Shown here: piece after piece, positions 62,405 through 64,000 of the stretch | How positions within the stretch are numbered: position 1 is the stretch's first letter | Layout of the letters: each line of letters opens with the position of its first letter | DNA from: Achromobacter ruhlandii | GTDB taxonomy: Bacteria; Pseudomonadota; Gammaproteobacteria; Burkholderiales; Burkholderiaceae_B | Direction: 5' to 3' | Assembly: GCF_902859695.1 (NCBI RefSeq) | Contig: NZ_CADIJL010000021.1 | Location: 36,976-100,975, forward strand | DNA: 64,000 nucleotides | The notes under the pieces: model-generated | Told to the model about the DNA's origin: nothing | The model's input: only the letters and a program-made list of their open reading frames with translations | Database searches by the model: none | Position numbers and translations under genes: made by a program

Positions 62405-63769
62405 ATGACAATTGAACTTGCGGTCACAAACAACGTATTTGCGCGGGATATCCTGACGGTTGCCCAGCTGAACCAAGCAGTGGGGCAGTTGTTGGAGCGC
62501 AGCATCCCGGCGCTGTGGGTGCGCGGCGAGATTTCCAACTTCACACAGGCGGCTTCCGGGCATTGGTACTTCACGCTCAAGGACAGCCGCGCCGCGGTGC
62601 GCGCCGTCATGTTCCGAGGCCGCGCCAGCGCGGTGGGTTTCGTGCCGCGCGCTGGCGACCAGGTCGAAATCAGGGCCAGGGTGTCGCTGTACGAGCCGCG
62701 CGGCGACTACCAGTTGCAGGTCGATGCCATGCGCCGCGCCGGCCTGGGCAATCTGTACGAGGCCTTTCTGCGCCTGAAGGAACAGCTCGACGCCGAGGGC
62801 CTGTTCGACCCTGCGCGCAAGCGCGAGCCGGCGCCGCTGCCGCGCGCCATCGGCGTGATCACCTCGCTGCACGCCGCCGCATTGCGCGACGTCCTGTCGG
62901 CGCTGGCCCGGCGCGCCCCCCAGGTGCCTGTCATCATCTACCCGGCGCCGGTGCAGGGCGCCGACGCGGCCGGCCGGCTGGCCGCGCAGATCCGCCTGGC
63001 GAACGCCCGCGGCGAAGTCGATACGCTGCTGCTGGTGCGCGGCGGCGGCAGTATCGAGGACCTCTGGAGCTTCAACGACGAGGCCCTGGCGCGCGCGATC
63101 GATGCCAGCGCCATCACCACCATCAGCGGCGTCGGTCACGAGACCGATTTCACCATCGCCGATTTCGTTGCCGACGTGCGCGCGCCCACGCCGACCGCGG
63201 CGGCCGAACTGGCCTGCGTGCCGCGTTCGGAACTGCTGGGCCGCGTCATGTACGCGGCCGAGACGCTGGTGCGCGGGCAGCAGCGCCGCCTGGAACGCGC
63301 GGCGCAGCGGCTGGACCGCGCCACCGCGCAACTGGTGTCGCCGGCCCAGCGCCTGGAACACCAGCGGGAACGCCTGAACGGCCTGAGTTACCGCCTGGCC
63401 TCGGCCTGGGCCGGTCCGCAGGCGCGCCGCGGCGCCCGCGTCAACTTGCTGGCGCAGCGCCTGGCGCATCGCGTGCCCGATACCCGCCGCGGCGCCGAAC
63501 GCCTGGCCGCCGTGACGCGTCAACTGGGCCAGGCGCATGCGCGCCTCCTGGCGCGGCGCCGCGACCAACTGGCCGCGGCCGGGGCGCAACTGCGCGCGCT
63601 CGATCCAGGCAACACGCTGGCGCGCGGCTATGCTATCGCCCGGGACGCCGACGGCCGCATCGTGCGCGATGCCGCCAGCCTGGCGGCGGGGCAGGGCCTG
63701 GACCTGAGCTTCGCGCAGGGCGGCGCCCGCGTCGAAGTCAGGCAAGTGCGCGAGACGCGCGATCTCTGA
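62405..63769 (+). CDS. xseA: Exodeoxyribonuclease VII large subunit
   Basis: A 454-residue subunit of the ssDNA-specific exonuclease VII. The N-terminal OB-fold is LWVRGEISNFTQAASGHWYFTLKDSRAAVRAVMF, and the catalytic domain follows with IGVITSLHAAALRDVLSALARRAPQVPVIIYPAPVQG and LLVRGGGSIEDLWSFNDEALARAI. The C-terminal coiled-coil is rich in Arg and Gln. GHETDFTIADFVADVRAPTPTAAAE is the family's conserved block. The start MTIELAVTN was chosen because the upstream frame has no conserved residues. The small subunit xseB is not in the window. Confidence 0.95.
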   Translation: MTIELAVTNNVFARDILTVAQLNQAVGQLLERSIPALWVRGEISNFTQAASGHWYFTLKDSRAAVRAVMFRGRASAVGFVPRAGDQVEIRARVSLYEPRGDYQLQVDAMRRAGLGNLYEAFLRLKEQLDAEGLFDPARKREPAPLPRAIGVITSLHAAALRDVLSALARRAPQVPVIIYPAPVQGADAAGRLAAQIRLANARGEVDTLLLVRGGGSIEDLWSFNDEALARAIDASAITTISGVGHETDFTIADFVADVRAPTPTAAAELACVPRSELLGRVMYAAETLVRGQQRRLERAAQRLDRATAQLVSPAQRLEHQRERLNGLSYRLASAWAGPQARRGARVNLLAQRLAHRVPDTRRGAERLAAVTRQLGQAHARLLARRRDQLAAAGAQLRALDPGNTLARGYAIARDADGRIVRDAASLAAGQGLDLSFAQGGARVEVRQVRETRDL

Positions 63770-63836
63770 CACGCGCGGGCAGGTCGGTGGAAGGTCAACA
63801 CGGGCCGTGCGGATGCCGGCCGGCAAGGGTGCAAGG

Positions 63837-64000
63837 ATGCGGTTGAACACACGCAAGCATGCGCGCGCGGCGCGCCCCACGGCCGGGCGGGCCGCCGTGG
63901 GGGCGGCGCTGCTGGCGGCCGCTTCGGTTCTGGCCGCGCCGCCGGCGCACGCCGGACCTCCGGTTCCGACCAATGCGCAAAGCAAGAGCCGGGCCGTGGC
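63837..64000 (+). CDS. 5' end of a gene for an exported protein (cut by the window edge)
   Basis: An open frame of 54 codons with no stop begins MRLNTRKHARAARPTAG. A hydrophobic stretch ending in a plausible signal cleavage site follows (LLAAASVLAAPPAHA, then GPPVPTNAQSKSRAV). It looks like the signal peptide and first residues of a secreted or periplasmic protein. GCAAGG is directly upstream of the ATG, rather close for a ribosome-binding site. The product cannot be named from this fragment. Confidence 0.5.
   Translation, partial: MRLNTRKHARAARPTAGRAAVGAALLAAASVLAAPPAHAGPPVPTNAQSKSRAV

Overview
The window is high-GC DNA whose gene content points to the Alcaligenaceae (Burkholderiales), most likely an Achromobacter- or Bordetella-type organism. 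The pointers are four periplasmic Bug-type (tripartite tricarboxylate transport) binding proteins, an oxygen-sensing FNR with the four canonical cysteines, a housekeeping block murJ / adk / kdsB / lpxK / exbD / exbB / xseA, and an 81-bp hairpin repeat of a type I recall from Burkholderiales genomes. No rRNA, tRNA or CRISPR array was found.

Layout. 1-13 kb: a Fur-box-controlled TonB receptor, a YegD-like Hsp70, a NUDIX ADP-ribose pyrophosphatase, a small ferredoxin, a 25-unit heptanucleotide repeat, an AhpD-like protein, an MHS-family permease, a secreted alpha/beta hydrolase, FNR, a gamma-glutamylcyclotransferase-like protein, and clpB behind a good RpoH-type promoter. 13-24 kb: a sulfide:quinone-reductase-like flavoprotein overlapping a DUF1641 gene, a PHP-domain lipoprotein, a TetR regulator divergent from a Tm-1-like / TIM-barrel / SRPBCC operon, and a LysR regulator divergent from D-aminoacylase plus a Bug receptor. 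24-29 kb: HdeD-like protein, fluoride exporter crcB, hpnC-hpnD-hpnE (squalene synthesis, 4-bp overlap between hpnD and hpnE), alanine racemase, an SDR, then an 81-bp IS3-like miniature element.

30-36.5 kb is a homoprotocatechuate (3,4-dihydroxyphenylacetate) meta-cleavage cluster. hpaE-hpaD run rightward and hpaFG1-hpaG2-hpaH-hpaI run leftward from a shared 215-bp control region holding two matching TTAWC-WT-GTTAA palindromes. The MarR repressor gene hpaR closes the cluster, convergent with hpaD. The ring-cleavage-to-aldolase route is complete (D, E, F, G, H, I), but the monooxygenase hpaBC is not in the window. hpaF is fused to the N-terminal half of hpaG.

36.5-48.8 kb: a membrane-anchored unknown, radA, a TSUP permease, a small secreted Lys/His-rich protein, a 2-hydroxyacid dehydrogenase, then a probable organic-acid catabolic locus (two Bug receptors, a DapA-family aldolase/dehydratase, a FadR-type regulator, a malate/lactate-type dehydrogenase, a third Bug receptor and an HpcH/HpaI-family aldolase). 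48.8-64 kb: lysA with divergent lysR, a 13-bp repeat array abutting the rpsT terminator, an orphan FecR, murJ, a tandem 81-bp repeat, a 3-hydroxyacyl-CoA-dehydrogenase-like SDR, adk, kdsB, a Trm112-like protein, an IgaA-like membrane protein, lpxK-exbD-exbB (overlapping), xseA preceded by an inverted DnaA-box pair, and the start of a secreted protein cut by the window edge.

The strongest candidates for undescribed biology are the TetR-controlled operon encoding, as separate genes, the two halves of the plant Tm-1 protein; the organic-acid locus at 41.6-48.8 kb; and the IgaA-like protein outside its usual host group. All functional statements are from reading the sequence; no database search was run.
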